Assembly: GCF_003309065.1 (NCBI RefSeq) | Contig: NZ_POAF01000014.1 | Coordinates: forward strand, 1 to 42,384 | Length of the DNA: 42,384 nt | From: Glutamicibacter soli | GTDB taxonomy: Bacteria; Actinomycetota; Actinomycetes; Actinomycetales; Micrococcaceae | Reading direction: 5' to 3' | Shown here: positions 7,669 through 16,010 of the stretch, in pieces | Layout of the letters: the number at the start of each line of letters is the position of its first letter | How positions within the stretch are numbered: position 1 is the first letter of the stretch | Program-made: the position numbers and the translations under genes | Notes under the pieces: model-generated | Database searches by the model: none | Told to the model about the DNA's origin: nothing | What the model saw: the letters and a program-made list of their open reading frames with translations, nothing else

Positions 7669-10238
7669 GTTCCGCGCTGTTCGACCTCGACGCGGTCTCC
7701 CGCGGCCTGGCCTTCGGGCCGAGCCGCCACGAGCTGTTCAACAGCGTCAAGGCCGACCCGGCCCAGCCGCTGGTGATCCAGGCACCGCCGGGATCCGGCA
7801 AAACGACCATCGTGCCGCCCACCGTGGCCAATGCGCTGGCAGGCCGCGGGCTTGATGGACGGGTCGTCGTCACCCAGCCGCGCCGCGTGGCAGCACGCGC
7901 CGCGGCCCGGCGCCTGGCGCAGCTCGACGGCTCCAAGCTCGGGGACCGGGTGGGCTTCTCCGTGCGCGGCGAACGCATGCTCAGCGACCGCACCAAGGTC
8001 GAATTCGCCACCGCGGGCCTGATGCTGCGCCGCTTGCTGGCGGACCCGGACCTGGATGGCGTCAGCGCGCTGATCATCGACGAGGTCCACGAGCGCTCCA
8101 TTGACACAGACCTGCTGCTGGCCATGGCCAACCAGGTCTCCGAACTGCGCGACGACCTGAGCTTGGTGGTCATGAGCGCCACCCTGCACGCGCAGGAGCT
8201 CTCCCAGCTGCTCGCCCGGGACGCCCCGGCGCCGGTGCTCAGCGCCCAGAGCGCCCAGTTCCCGGTCCAGGAACTGTTCGATAGCTTCTCCGGCCAGCGC
8301 AATACCGAGCGCGGGCTCTCCCACGACTACCTGAGGCATGTGGCCCGCAGCGCGCTCAAGCATTCCGAGCTGGCCAACCGCGTTGCCGGGCAGCCGGTGG
8401 ACACCTTGGTGTTCCTGCCCGGCGCCGGGGAGGTGCAGCGGGTCTGCTCGTACCTCGAAGCCTCCGGCGCGCGCAGCTTCGCGCTGCACTCGCAGATCTC
8501 CTCCCGCGAGCAAGACTCAATCCTCGGCGTCCCCGACGCTGCGGAACCTGCGCGCATCATCGTGTCCACCTCCATCGCCGAATCCTCGGTGACCGTGCCG
8601 CGGGTGCACCTGGTGGTGGATGCAGGCTACTCCCGGGAACCGCGCCGTGACGAAGGCCGCGGTTTCAGCGGCCTGGTCACCGTGGTGTCAAGCCGTGCCG
8701 CCGCCACCCAACGGGCCGGCCGCGCCGGACGCCTGGGACCCGGCACGGTGGTGCGCACCCTGGATGCGAAGTCCTTCGCCGCGGCCCCGGCGCACTCGAC
8801 CCCCGAGATCCGCACCGCGGACCTGGTGGACGCCGGGCTGACCCTGGCCGCCTGGGGAGCTCCACGCGGGGAAGGACTGTCCATGTGGGAGCAACCTCCG
8901 GCCGCGACCATGCGCGCCGACCAGCAGGTGCTCCACGCGCTGGACGCCGTGGACGAATCCGGCCGGATCACCGCGCTGGGCGAACGCATGTCCAAGATCC
9001 CCACCGATCCCCGTACCGCCAGGGCGCTGCTGGAAGGCACCGCGCGCTTCGGCGCGAAGGCCGCCGCAGAGGTGGTCGCGATGCTGGCGGGATCCGAACG
9101 GGTGGCCAGCGCCGACCTCGGCGAGCTGCTCGCGGCGCTGCGGCGCACCTCCCACCCCGGGCACCGCAGTTGGGCCCGGGAGGCCAAGCGGCTGGCCGCG
9201 CTGGCCCCGGCAGGGAAAGACGGCAACGCGGCCCGGCCGCAGGCGGCGGCGGACGCCGTGGCTGGGATCTGCGCACTGGCCTATCCGCAGTGGATCGCGC
9301 GCCGCATGGGGCCGGCCGAATACCTGCTGGCCTCCGGCACCAGGGCCTCGCTGCCGCGCGGCAGCCATCTGGAGCATTTCGAATACCTGGCGGTGGCCGA
9401 GGTCTCCCGCACCGGCGGGGGAGCGATGATCCGCAAGGCCGCGGGCATCGACTTCGATACGGCCTGCGAGCTGCTGCCGCAAATGCACCGGATCCGCGAC
9501 ACCGCGCAGCTGCTCGACGGCAGGATCAGCGCCCGCAGGATCGAGTCCTTCGGCGAGATCGAACTGTCTTCCAAGCCGATCAAGGTAACCGGGGAGCTGG
9601 GGCTGCAGGCGGCGCAGGCAGCGCTCGCCGAACAGGGCCTGGCGGTGTTCGGGACGCAAGAAGGTTTCGAGGCGCTGCGCCGCCGGATGGCGGTGGCGCA
9701 CCGGCTGCTGGGCGAGCCCTTCGTCCCGATGGACGAGGCCTCGCTGATCGCCCGCGCCGAGGACTGGCTGACCCCGGCGCTGCGCCAGCTGGCCGCCGGC
9801 AAAAGCGCGGCGAAGATCGAGCTGCATTCCGCGCTGCGCACGCTGTTGCCCTGGGAGCACGCCCACGACTTCGATGAGCTGGTGCCGCAGCGCCTGCAGG
9901 TGCCCTCCGGATCGCGGATCACCGTGGCCTACCCGCCGGTGGGCGACGCCGGACCGGCGGTGGTCTCGGTGAAGCTGCAGGAATGCTTCGGGATGGAGAA
10001 TTCGCCCAAGCTGGTGCGCCAGAAGCTGCCGGTGCAGTTCCACCTGCTCTCGCCCGCGGGACGGCCGCTGGCGGTCACCGACGACCTGGTCAGCTTCTTC
10101 AACGGCCCCTATGCGCAGGTCCGCTCCGAAATGCGTGGGCGCTATCCGCGCCACCCCTGGCCGGAGAACCCCTGGGAGCACGTGGCGACCGCGTCGACCA
10201 AGAACAGGCTGAAGCGCGAGGCCGGAGGCAACGCTTAA
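7665..10238 (+). CDS. hrpB: ATP-dependent helicase HrpB
   Basis: 857 aa, close to the usual size of about 800-850. It is a DEAH/RHA-type superfamily 2 helicase: Walker A APPGSGKT (41-47), DEVH box (139-142), SAT (171-173) and motif VI QRAGRAGR (348-355). These are followed by the HA2-like region and the HrpB C-terminal domain, ending in PWPENPWEHVATASTKNR. HrpB proteins are NTP-dependent RNA helicase-like enzymes with an unclear role in bacteria. The start overlaps the preceding hydrolase stop by 4 nt, indicating translational coupling. A GC-rich hairpin follows the stop. Confidence 0.95.
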   Translation: MSSALFDLDAVSRGLAFGPSRHELFNSVKADPAQPLVIQAPPGSGKTTIVPPTVANALAGRGLDGRVVVTQPRRVAARAAARRLAQLDGSKLGDRVGFSVRGERMLSDRTKVEFATAGLMLRRLLADPDLDGVSALIIDEVHERSIDTDLLLAMANQVSELRDDLSLVVMSATLHAQELSQLLARDAPAPVLSAQSAQFPVQELFDSFSGQRNTERGLSHDYLRHVARSALKHSELANRVAGQPVDTLVFLPGAGEVQRVCSYLEASGARSFALHSQISSREQDSILGVPDAAEPARIIVSTSIAESSVTVPRVHLVVDAGYSREPRRDEGRGFSGLVTVVSSRAAATQRAGRAGRLGPGTVVRTLDAKSFAAAPAHSTPEIRTADLVDAGLTLAAWGAPRGEGLSMWEQPPAATMRADQQVLHALDAVDESGRITALGERMSKIPTDPRTARALLEGTARFGAKAAAEVVAMLAGSERVASADLGELLAALRRTSHPGHRSWAREAKRLAALAPAGKDGNAARPQAAADAVAGICALAYPQWIARRMGPAEYLLASGTRASLPRGSHLEHFEYLAVAEVSRTGGGAMIRKAAGIDFDTACELLPQMHRIRDTAQLLDGRISARRIESFGEIELSSKPIKVTGELGLQAAQAALAEQGLAVFGTQEGFEALRRRMAVAHRLLGEPFVPMDEASLIARAEDWLTPALRQLAAGKSAAKIELHSALRTLLPWEHAHDFDELVPQRLQVPSGSRITVAYPPVGDAGPAVVSVKLQECFGMENSPKLVRQKLPVQFHLLSPAGRPLAVTDDLVSFFNGPYAQVRSEMRGRYPRHPWPENPWEHVATASTKNRLKREAGGNA

Positions 10239-10244
10239 AGCGAG

Positions 10245-10275
10245 CCGGGCCCCGCGCGAGGTGCGCGGAGCCCGG
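10245..10275. terminator. GC-rich bidirectional hairpin
   Basis: Stem CCGGGC-c-CCGCGC pairs with GCGCGG-a-GCCCGG around a 5-nt loop, between convergent hrpB and the acyl-CoA dehydrogenase gene. There is no T tract, but the stem is strong. Confidence 0.65.
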
Positions 10276-10297
10276 AAACCGGTGTGCCGTAGGCGAC

Positions 10298-11530
10298 TTA
10301 GGCGAAGGCGGAGATGCCGGTGATGTCGCGGCCCATGATCAGGGCCTGGACGGTCTCGGTGCCTTCGTAGGTGTGGATTGCCTCCACATCGGCGAAGTGG
10401 CGCGCCACGCGGTTGCTGGTCAGGATGCCGTTGCCGCCCAGCAGGTCCCGGGCGTTGGAGGCGATCGATCGCGCGGTGCGGGTCGCGGTGTATTTGGCCA
10501 GCGAAGCCTGCGGGCCGGTCAGCTCGCCGGATGCTTCGCGCTTGGTGGCCTGCATGACCAGCAGCTGGATGGTGGCCAGCTCGGACTGCATGCGCGCCAG
10601 GCGCTCCTGCACGATCTGGCTGGCGGCCAGCGGGCGGCCGAACTGGATGCGCTGCTTGGCGTAGTTCACCGCGCTTTCGTAGCAGGCCGTGGCGTGCCCC
10701 ACGGCGGCCCAGGCGACACCCAGGCGGGTCGCGAACAGCACGCGCGAGGTGTCCTTGAAGCTCTTGGCCTCGGGCAGCACGTCCTCGTCGGGGACGAAGA
10801 CCTCGTCCATGCGGATGTGCGCCTGCCAGATGGCGCGCAGAGAGAGCTTGTTCTCGATGTTGGCGGCCTGGTATCCCTCGGCCTCCTGGTGGACAATGAA
10901 GCCGCGGACCTTGCCCTCCTCGTCGCGGGCCCACACGATGGACACCCCGCCGATGGAGCCGTTGCCGATCCACTTCTTTTCGCCGCTCAGGGCGTAGCCG
11001 CCCTCGACCTTGCGCGCTGCGGTCTCCAGCGACACCGAGTCCGAACCATGGGTCGGCTCGGTCAGCGCGAAGGCGCCGGGCAGCTCGCCGGCGAGCATCG
11101 GCATGCCGTACTTGGCGATCTGCTCCGGGCTGCCGCAGTAGATGACCGAACGCAGGGCCAGGCCGCCCTGCACGCCGATGATCGTGGCCACCGAGCCGTC
11201 GCCGCGGGCCATCTCCATATTGATCAGGCCAGCGGCCAGCGGGCTCATCTCCTGGCGGCCCTCGATCGCCAGGCCGTCGCGCAGCAGATCGGCGTCGCCC
11301 AGCTTCTTGACCAGGTGCAGCGGGTAGTCGGCCTTGTCCCAGTACTCGTGGATGTCGTCCTTGACCTCGTCGAGCACGAACTTGCGGGCCTTGGCGCGCC
11401 AGGCCGCGTCAGCCTCGGACAGCTCGGAGAAGATGCCGGTGGGATCGATGTTGACCCCGTCTGACCACAGGTCGTATTGCGGCTCGGTGACTCCGGAAGG
11501 GAAGGCGAAACCGGTCTGCTGCTGGGTCAT
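10298..11530 (-). CDS. Acyl-CoA dehydrogenase (glutaryl-CoA dehydrogenase-like)
   Basis: 410 aa, standard ACAD length. FAD/substrate-binding signatures are present: FALTEPTHGSDS in the middle, GEKKWIGNG, and the C-terminal helical bundle with RIQFGRPLAASQ and DLLGGNGILTSN. The catalytic base is expected at Glu389 in HTYEGTETVQALIMGRDITG, the position and context seen in glutaryl-CoA dehydrogenases. It would oxidise an acyl-CoA at C2-C3, passing electrons to ETF. AAGGAGCG precedes the ATG. A TetR gene lies directly upstream on the same strand, a common pairing for ACAD genes. Confidence 0.85.
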   Translation of the reverse strand: MTQQQTGFAFPSGVTEPQYDLWSDGVNIDPTGIFSELSEADAAWRAKARKFVLDEVKDDIHEYWDKADYPLHLVKKLGDADLLRDGLAIEGRQEMSPLAAGLINMEMARGDGSVATIIGVQGGLALRSVIYCGSPEQIAKYGMPMLAGELPGAFALTEPTHGSDSVSLETAARKVEGGYALSGEKKWIGNGSIGGVSIVWARDEEGKVRGFIVHQEAEGYQAANIENKLSLRAIWQAHIRMDEVFVPDEDVLPEAKSFKDTSRVLFATRLGVAWAAVGHATACYESAVNYAKQRIQFGRPLAASQIVQERLARMQSELATIQLLVMQATKREASGELTGPQASLAKYTATRTARSIASNARDLLGGNGILTSNRVARHFADVEAIHTYEGTETVQALIMGRDITGISAFA

Positions 11531-11572
11531 GTGGGCGCTCCTTAGGGGCCTGGGAGAAAATGTTCTACCTCA

Positions 11573-11600
11573 AGCGTAGTGGAACGCAGTGTCATGTCAA
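11573..11600 (-). promoter_or_regulatory. Promoter of acyl-CoA dehydrogenase gene
   Basis: Read leftward, TTGACA (11600-11595) and TACGCT (11578-11573) are separated by 16 nt. They lie about 45 nt before the ATG, in the gap after the TetR gene. The dehydrogenase therefore has its own promoter even if it can also be read through from tetR. Confidence 0.6.
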
Positions 11601-11642
11601 GATACTAGGTTTCAAATGTGGTGTGTTGCGTCGGAGACGAGG

Positions 11643-12332
11643 TCAGTGCTGGCGTTCTCGCAGCGCCTTGGCGACGGCGTCCAGGATCGACTGCTCGTCC
11701 GCGCCGGCGGGCAGCACTGAAACCACCACGCTCGGGGCGGCGCTGGCTGGTTTGCGCAATTCGTCGTTCGGATTGAGCACGTCGGAGAAGCGTTCAAGGA
11801 AGATCAAAACGTCGTGGGCGAGCTTCGTGCGGTCGGTGCTGTGCGGCTCGCGCAGCCACATGCGCAGGTGGTCGTTGTGGATCGCCACCAGGCCGGCGCT
11901 GATCCCCAGTCCCAGGGCATGGGCGGCCGGGGTGGACACCAGATCGCGGCGGGCCAGGAACTGGTAGAACGCCCGTTCGTAGCGATGCGTGGATACCAGT
12001 TCGCGCTCGCGCAGCGAAGGCACCGAGGACAGCAGCTTGTGGCGCAATTGGGCGGCCTCCGGATTGGCCGTGTACTGGTCGAAAACCACGTGCGCGGCAT
12101 CGATCAGCGTCTGCGTGGCATCCACGGAGGACGCGGCAAGGGTCGTTTCGACATGCGTGATGATCATTTCCTGATCCGCGAACACCATGTTCTCCTTGGA
12201 GCCGAAACGGCGGAAAAAGGTTGAACGCGAGATTCCCGCCGCGGTCGCCAACTCGTCGACACTCGTGGCATCGAAGCCTTGGGTGATCAGCAGATTCAGG
12301 GCGGCGGAAGGCACGGCGGAGGAGGGGATCAT
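11643..12332 (-). CDS. TetR-family transcriptional regulator
   Basis: 229 aa. The N-terminal helix-turn-helix is classic TetR: TSVDELATAAGISRSTFFRRF (about residues 23-43). The C-terminal part is a helical ligand domain with no recognisable ligand class. Its position just upstream of the acyl-CoA dehydrogenase suggests control by an acyl-CoA or fatty-acid derivative, which is inference. No Shine-Dalgarno sequence precedes the ATG at 12332. Instead a TAGATT -10 element ends 8 nt before it, so the message is probably leaderless. A near-perfect palindrome upstream may be its own operator. Confidence 0.85.
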   Translation of the reverse strand: MIPSSAVPSAALNLLITQGFDATSVDELATAAGISRSTFFRRFGSKENMVFADQEMIITHVETTLAASSVDATQTLIDAAHVVFDQYTANPEAAQLRHKLLSSVPSLRERELVSTHRYERAFYQFLARRDLVSTPAAHALGLGISAGLVAIHNDHLRMWLREPHSTDRTKLAHDVLIFLERFSDVLNPNDELRKPASAAPSVVVSVLPAGADEQSILDAVAKALRERQH

Positions 12333-12340
12333 GATTCAAA

Positions 12341-12369
12341 AATCTAGCATGATTCCCGCAGCGGGATTC
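12341..12369 (-). promoter_or_regulatory. Leaderless tetR promoter with palindromic operator
   Basis: A TAGATT -10 element (12346-12341, leftward) ends 8 nt before the tetR ATG. A 19-bp palindrome, GATTCCCGCAGCGGGATTC (12351-12369), has 8 of 9 base pairs matching and covers the -35 zone. Both position and symmetry fit TetR autoregulation. It lies 32 bp from the -35 of the divergent DoxX-like gene. Confidence 0.6.
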
Positions 12370-12400
12370 TTGCCCTTGGCTGAAAACGACACGCAAAAGA

Positions 12401-12429
12401 TTGTGAACACCCAAGTCGATGACTACGCT
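12401..12429 (+). promoter_or_regulatory. Promoter of DoxX-like gene
   Basis: TTGTGA (12401-12406) and TACGCT (12424-12429) have a 17-nt spacer. The predicted start is about 50 nt upstream of the ATG. Confidence 0.5.
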
Positions 12430-12485
12430 GAGCAACAAGGCAACCCGTTCGGGCGGCCAATGACGAACCTAAGGAATGAGGCCCC

Positions 12486-12920
12486 ATGGGAATCTCGATC
12501 GCAAACGCAGCGCTACGTTTGGTCAGTGGCGCATTCATTCTCAATAGCGGCATCAACAAGCTGCGTCTGGACGAGGCCAGCGCCGCAGGCCTGCAGCAGA
12601 TGGCGGCCAACGGCGTCCCGCAGCTGGGCGAAATGGAGCCGGCGGCCTTTGGCAAGATGCTCTCGATCGGAGAGATCTCGCTGGGCAGCGCGCTGCTGTT
12701 GCCCCTGATTCCTTCGCGGCTCGCCGGCCTGGGGCTGGGAGCGTTCTCCGGAGTCATCCTGGCTTCCTATCTGCGCACCCCGGGGCTCACCGAATCCGAC
12801 GGCATCCGCCCGACCCAGGACGGCACGGCCCTCGCCAAGGACGTCTGGCTTGCGGGCATGGCAGTGGCGCTGATTTTCGGGCGTCGTTCGACCAAGAAGG
12901 CCAAGAACAAGAAGAAGTAA
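12486..12920 (+). CDS. DoxX-like small integral membrane protein
   Basis: 144 aa. The N-terminal pattern ALRLVSGAFILNSGINKL resembles the first helix of DoxX/DoxD-like proteins, and about four hydrophobic segments follow. The C-terminus is strongly basic (RRSTKKAKNKKK) and should face the cytoplasm. AAGGAATGAGG lies just before the ATG. DoxX-type proteins are linked to membrane redox processes, but this member's role is unknown. It is divergent from tetR and may share its operator region. The next gene on this strand follows after 101 nt. Confidence 0.65.
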   Translation: MGISIANAALRLVSGAFILNSGINKLRLDEASAAGLQQMAANGVPQLGEMEPAAFGKMLSIGEISLGSALLLPLIPSRLAGLGLGAFSGVILASYLRTPGLTESDGIRPTQDGTALAKDVWLAGMAVALIFGRRSTKKAKNKKK

Positions 12921-13021
12921 TTCGCCAAAGTTCTTGGGTGCCCCGGAGCGACAGCATAAGTTGATACTTGGGCTACTAATTTTCCGTGGTCACAACCGAT
13001 TCTAGTGATGAGGAGAGTTGC

Positions 13022-13261
13022 ATGGGTTTCTTGGATGATGCGAAGAAGAAGCTGGGCGAGGCCGTCGAGAACGTGAAGGAATTCGCGGAGGACGCTGCGG
13101 AGAACGTGAAGGAGTTCGCCGAGGACGCGACGGAAAATGTCAAGGAGTTCGCCGCCGGCGCCACCGAGAACGTCAAGGAGTTCGCCGCCGACGCGCAGGA
13201 GAAGATCGGCGAGAAGGTCGAGGAATTCAAGGGCGGCAACAAGCCGAACGGCGAAGCCTGA
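13022..13261 (+). CDS. Small amphipathic helical-repeat protein (LEA-like)
   Basis: 79 aa from the ATG at 13022, with AGGAGAG just upstream; an in-frame GTG at 12986 lacks such a site. After the start MGFLDDAKKKLGE come four 11-residue repeats, ENVKEFAxxAx, at residues 16-59, then a further charged helix. The 11-mer periodicity with alternating K/E and A/F/V recalls group 3 LEA and other stress-protective amphipathic helices. It lacks Cys, Trp and His. It is probably soluble or peripherally membrane-associated. A hairpin terminator follows the gene. A stress role is inference. Confidence 0.75.
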   Translation: MGFLDDAKKKLGEAVENVKEFAEDAAENVKEFAEDATENVKEFAAGATENVKEFAADAQEKIGEKVEEFKGGNKPNGEA

Positions 13262-13280
13262 ACCTGTTTTTCGGCATTGT

Positions 13281-13303
13281 CCTGATCAAATTTTTTGATC
13301 AGG
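13281..13303. terminator. Terminator after small repeat-protein gene
   Basis: A perfect 10-bp stem, CCTGATCAAA with TTTGATCAGG, is closed by a TTT loop, 19 nt after the stop codon. Confidence 0.75.
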
Positions 13304-13321
13304 AATCGAGCAGAACATACT

Positions 13322-13357
13322 GCCCCTGGCCACGAGTACGAACTCGTGTCCAGGGGC
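13322..13357. terminator. Terminator on the side of the MFS gene
   Basis: Stem GCCCCTGG-c-CACGAGT pairs with ACTCGTG-t-CCAGGGGC around a 4-nt loop. It lies 35 nt beyond the stop of the leftward MFS gene. Confidence 0.75.
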
Positions 13358-13392
13358 GGTGTGCGTGAAGCGAGGTTTAGCCAGCGGGGGCG

Positions 13393-14856
13393 TTATCCGC
13401 GCAGCTTCCTCTCCGACGGATGCGACTTGAAGAAGAGCACCGAGAAGATCGCGGCCAGTGCCACGATGCCAGGCAGCATCAGCGCCTGGCCCAGCCCGAC
13501 CGAGGTGGCTTCGAAGATCGCGGACTGGTCGGCGGGCTGATTCAGTTCACCGATCTGCGCGGTGATCCTCGAATCCATCATGAACGCGATCAGCGCCGAT
13601 CCCAGCACCGAACCGATCTGCCTGGTCGTGTTGTAGATGCCGGAGCCTGCGCCCGCATCGACGGCGGTCAGGTCCCGGGTGGCGGCCAGCGAGAGCGAAG
13701 GCCAGATCATGGCCGAGCCGAAGCCCTGGATCGCGGAAGGAATCAGCAGCAGCCATAGCGGAATATCGGCGTGCATCATCAACGCGTAGGCGATGGTCCC
13801 GCCGCCCATCAGGAAGAAGCCTGGCAGGGCGAAGGTACGCGGGTTGAACTTGTTGATGTGCTTGCCGATCATCGGCGCCATGATGATGCCTACCACGGCC
13901 ATGGGGGAGATCATCAGCGCGGACTCGGTCGGGGTCAGTCCGCGGACTTCCTGGAGGAAGAACACCATGGGCAGGCTGATGGTGGCGATCGCCAGGCCCA
14001 TGAAGGTGATCGCGATATTCGCCAGCGAGAAGTTGCGCACCGTGAACAGGCGCAGCGGGACCAGCGGCTCGGCCTTGGTCTTGGACTGCCACCAGACGAA
14101 CAGCGCCATCATCAGGATGCCGAAGATGATCAGGTGCCAGGCGCTGATCGGGCCGATGAACGGCTCCCAGTTGGTCGCGTCGCCTTCCTGGATGCCGTAG
14201 ACGAGGCTGAACATGCCGATGGCGGACAGCGCCACGCCGATCCAGTCGAAGGAGTGCGCCTGCGGCTTGAGCTTGGGCACGAACTTTAACACCATGGCGA
14301 TGCTGACCACGGCGATCGGGATGTTGATGAAGAAGATCCATTCCCAGCCGGCCGAGTCGACCAGCAGGCCGCCGGCGATCGGTCCGACCAGCGAGGCGAT
14401 GCCGGCCACCGCGCCCCACACTCCCATGGCCGCTCCGCGGTGGGCATAGGGGAACAGGCGGGTGATCATGGTCATGGACTGCGGCGAGATCAGGGCGGCG
14501 CCCAGCCCCTGGACGGCGCGGGCCAGGATCAGTGAGGCCAGCGACGTGGACAGGCCGCTCCACAGCGAGGCGATGGTGAAGATGACCATGCCCAGCAGGT
14601 AGATGTTGCGCGGGCCGAAGCGGTCGCCCAGCCGCCCGGTGACCAGCAGCGGCACCGCAAAGGTCAGCAGGTAGGCGCTGTTGATCCACAGGATGCTGGA
14701 GATGTCGGAGTCCAGGTCCTCCATGATCGCCGGCATGGCCGTATGGACGATGGTGGTGTCGAGAAGGATCATGAAGAAGCCGATGACCAGCGCCCAGAGG
14801 GCGTTCCACGCGGCTTTCTTGTTGAATTCAGTGGGGGTGTTCGCTGTTTGTGGCAC
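13393..14856 (-). CDS. MFS drug exporter, DHA2 (EmrB/QacA) family
   Basis: 487 aa with about 14 hydrophobic segments, the number expected for DHA2 proton-driven exporters. Helix 1 carries LLDTTIVHTAMPAI, the typical D1 motif. Motif A, GRLGDRFGPR, follows helix 2 and antiporter motif C, GPIAGGLLVD, is in helix 5. The start is GTG with no Shine-Dalgarno sequence. A TAGTCT -10 element ends 6 nt before it, so the message is probably leaderless. The substrate is unknown. No regulator is adjacent. Confidence 0.85.
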   Translation of the reverse strand: MPQTANTPTEFNKKAAWNALWALVIGFFMILLDTTIVHTAMPAIMEDLDSDISSILWINSAYLLTFAVPLLVTGRLGDRFGPRNIYLLGMVIFTIASLWSGLSTSLASLILARAVQGLGAALISPQSMTMITRLFPYAHRGAAMGVWGAVAGIASLVGPIAGGLLVDSAGWEWIFFINIPIAVVSIAMVLKFVPKLKPQAHSFDWIGVALSAIGMFSLVYGIQEGDATNWEPFIGPISAWHLIIFGILMMALFVWWQSKTKAEPLVPLRLFTVRNFSLANIAITFMGLAIATISLPMVFFLQEVRGLTPTESALMISPMAVVGIIMAPMIGKHINKFNPRTFALPGFFLMGGGTIAYALMMHADIPLWLLLIPSAIQGFGSAMIWPSLSLAATRDLTAVDAGAGSGIYNTTRQIGSVLGSALIAFMMDSRITAQIGELNQPADQSAIFEATSVGLGQALMLPGIVALAAIFSVLFFKSHPSERKLRG

Positions 14857-14917
14857 TGGTCAAGACTAGTGCGTTCGGGCGCAATGCGAAATAAATAGGA
14901 AGACTATTGAAGCTGAA

Positions 14918-15916
14918 TCAGTCGAAGCTCACAGTTCCGCAGACCCTGGTCACCACGTCGCCGCTGACCCAGACGCCCTGGTCGTCGGCCTCGACGTGCA
15001 GGATCGCATCGCGTCCCACCCGGGTGCCCTGGCGCACCGTGTAGCGCTGCGGGGCGTAGCCGGTCTCGGTCAGCCAGACGCCGAAGGCGGCGTTCAGGCT
15101 GCCGGTGGCGGGGTCCTCGGGGACGGCTTCGCCGGGAACGAAGTTGCGGACCTCGAAATCCGCCGGCGGCTGCATCACCACGGAGCCGAACCGTTCCTCG
15201 GAGCGTTCGAGGTCCGAGGAGTCCAGCGGTAGCAGCTCCTCGCGGGTGCCTGCCAGGCGCGGCAGGACCGACTGGCGCGGTTGCCAGCTGCCGTTGGAGA
15301 CGCTGGATGCGGTGTACGGGCCGATGACTCCGACTTCGAGGCCTTCCAAGGCGTCGAAATCCGGTTCGATGGCCAGCACCACGTCGGCGTCGCGCAGCAC
15401 CAGGCCTGCCGGCTGGGGGCCGTTGACCAGCCAGGAATGGTCGATGACGTCCTCGGGCTGCAGGCCCAGGCCGGAGATTGCCCACTGCAGGACGTCGGGC
15501 TCCAGCGGGCCCGAACGGGTCAGCGGGGGAGCGAGGAAGGCGATGCGCTGGGAGTGCTCGGCGGTGCCTTTCCGCTCGACGCGCAGCCGGATCAAGCCGC
15601 TGCGGCACTCCTGGATCAGGGAGCCGCTGGGGCCCGGTTCGCCGCCGGATTCCAGCCAAGCGTGGGCGGCCCCGAGCGTGGGATGGCCGGCGAAGGGCAG
15701 CTCCGTCGTCGGGGTGAAAATGCGGATCGCGTAGTCAGCCTCCTCCTCGGTCGGCTCGACGAAGAACACGGTCTCGGCCATATTGACCCACTTGGCGAAA
15801 CGCTGCATCTGGTCGTCGCTGAGATGGTCGGCGTCGAAGACCACGGCCAAGCCGTTGCCGTTGAATTCGGTGGCCGCAAAAACGTCAACCTGCTGATAGG
15901 CAAATGTGCTGCTCAT
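14918..15916 (-). CDS. PhzF family isomerase/epimerase-like protein
   Basis: 332 aa from the ATG at 15916; an ATG three codons upstream is also possible and neither has a clear ribosome site. PhzF features: VFAATEFNGNGLAVV at the start, the general acid/base Glu48 in NMAETVFF, PFAGHPTLGAAHAWL, and the C-terminal EDPATGSLNAAFGVWL. The fold has two related diaminopimelate-epimerase-like halves. PhzF of phenazine producers isomerises DHHA, but most homologues lie outside phenazine clusters and have unknown substrates. No phenazine genes are visible here. Confidence 0.85.
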   Translation of the reverse strand: MSSTFAYQQVDVFAATEFNGNGLAVVFDADHLSDDQMQRFAKWVNMAETVFFVEPTEEEADYAIRIFTPTTELPFAGHPTLGAAHAWLESGGEPGPSGSLIQECRSGLIRLRVERKGTAEHSQRIAFLAPPLTRSGPLEPDVLQWAISGLGLQPEDVIDHSWLVNGPQPAGLVLRDADVVLAIEPDFDALEGLEVGVIGPYTASSVSNGSWQPRQSVLPRLAGTREELLPLDSSDLERSEERFGSVVMQPPADFEVRNFVPGEAVPEDPATGSLNAAFGVWLTETGYAPQRYTVRQGTRVGRDAILHVEADDQGVWVSGDVVTRVCGTVSFD

Positions 15917-15973
15917 ACATAGCATCGTGGCACATTCGTCAGCAGGTTGACGGGGTGTTACGCGGAACGTCAT

Positions 15974-16008
15974 GCAAAAAGTGCCGAACCGCACCGAATA
16001 TTTTTTGC
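15974..16008 (-). terminator. Terminator of AMIN-like protein gene
   Basis: A 4-bp GC core, GTGC-6-GCAC (15981-15994), lies between GCAAAAA (15974-15980) and TTTTTTGC (16001-16008). In the leftward direction the hairpin is followed by TTTTTGC. Confidence 0.55.
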
Positions 16009-16010
16009 GG

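Noticed and set aside
8688-10973. Very long reverse-strand frame opposite hrpB and the acyl-CoA dehydrogenase gene
   Set aside because: High GC leaves few stops in shadow frames. The translation is rich in R, G, H and P with no motif, while the real genes on this span have full catalytic signatures.
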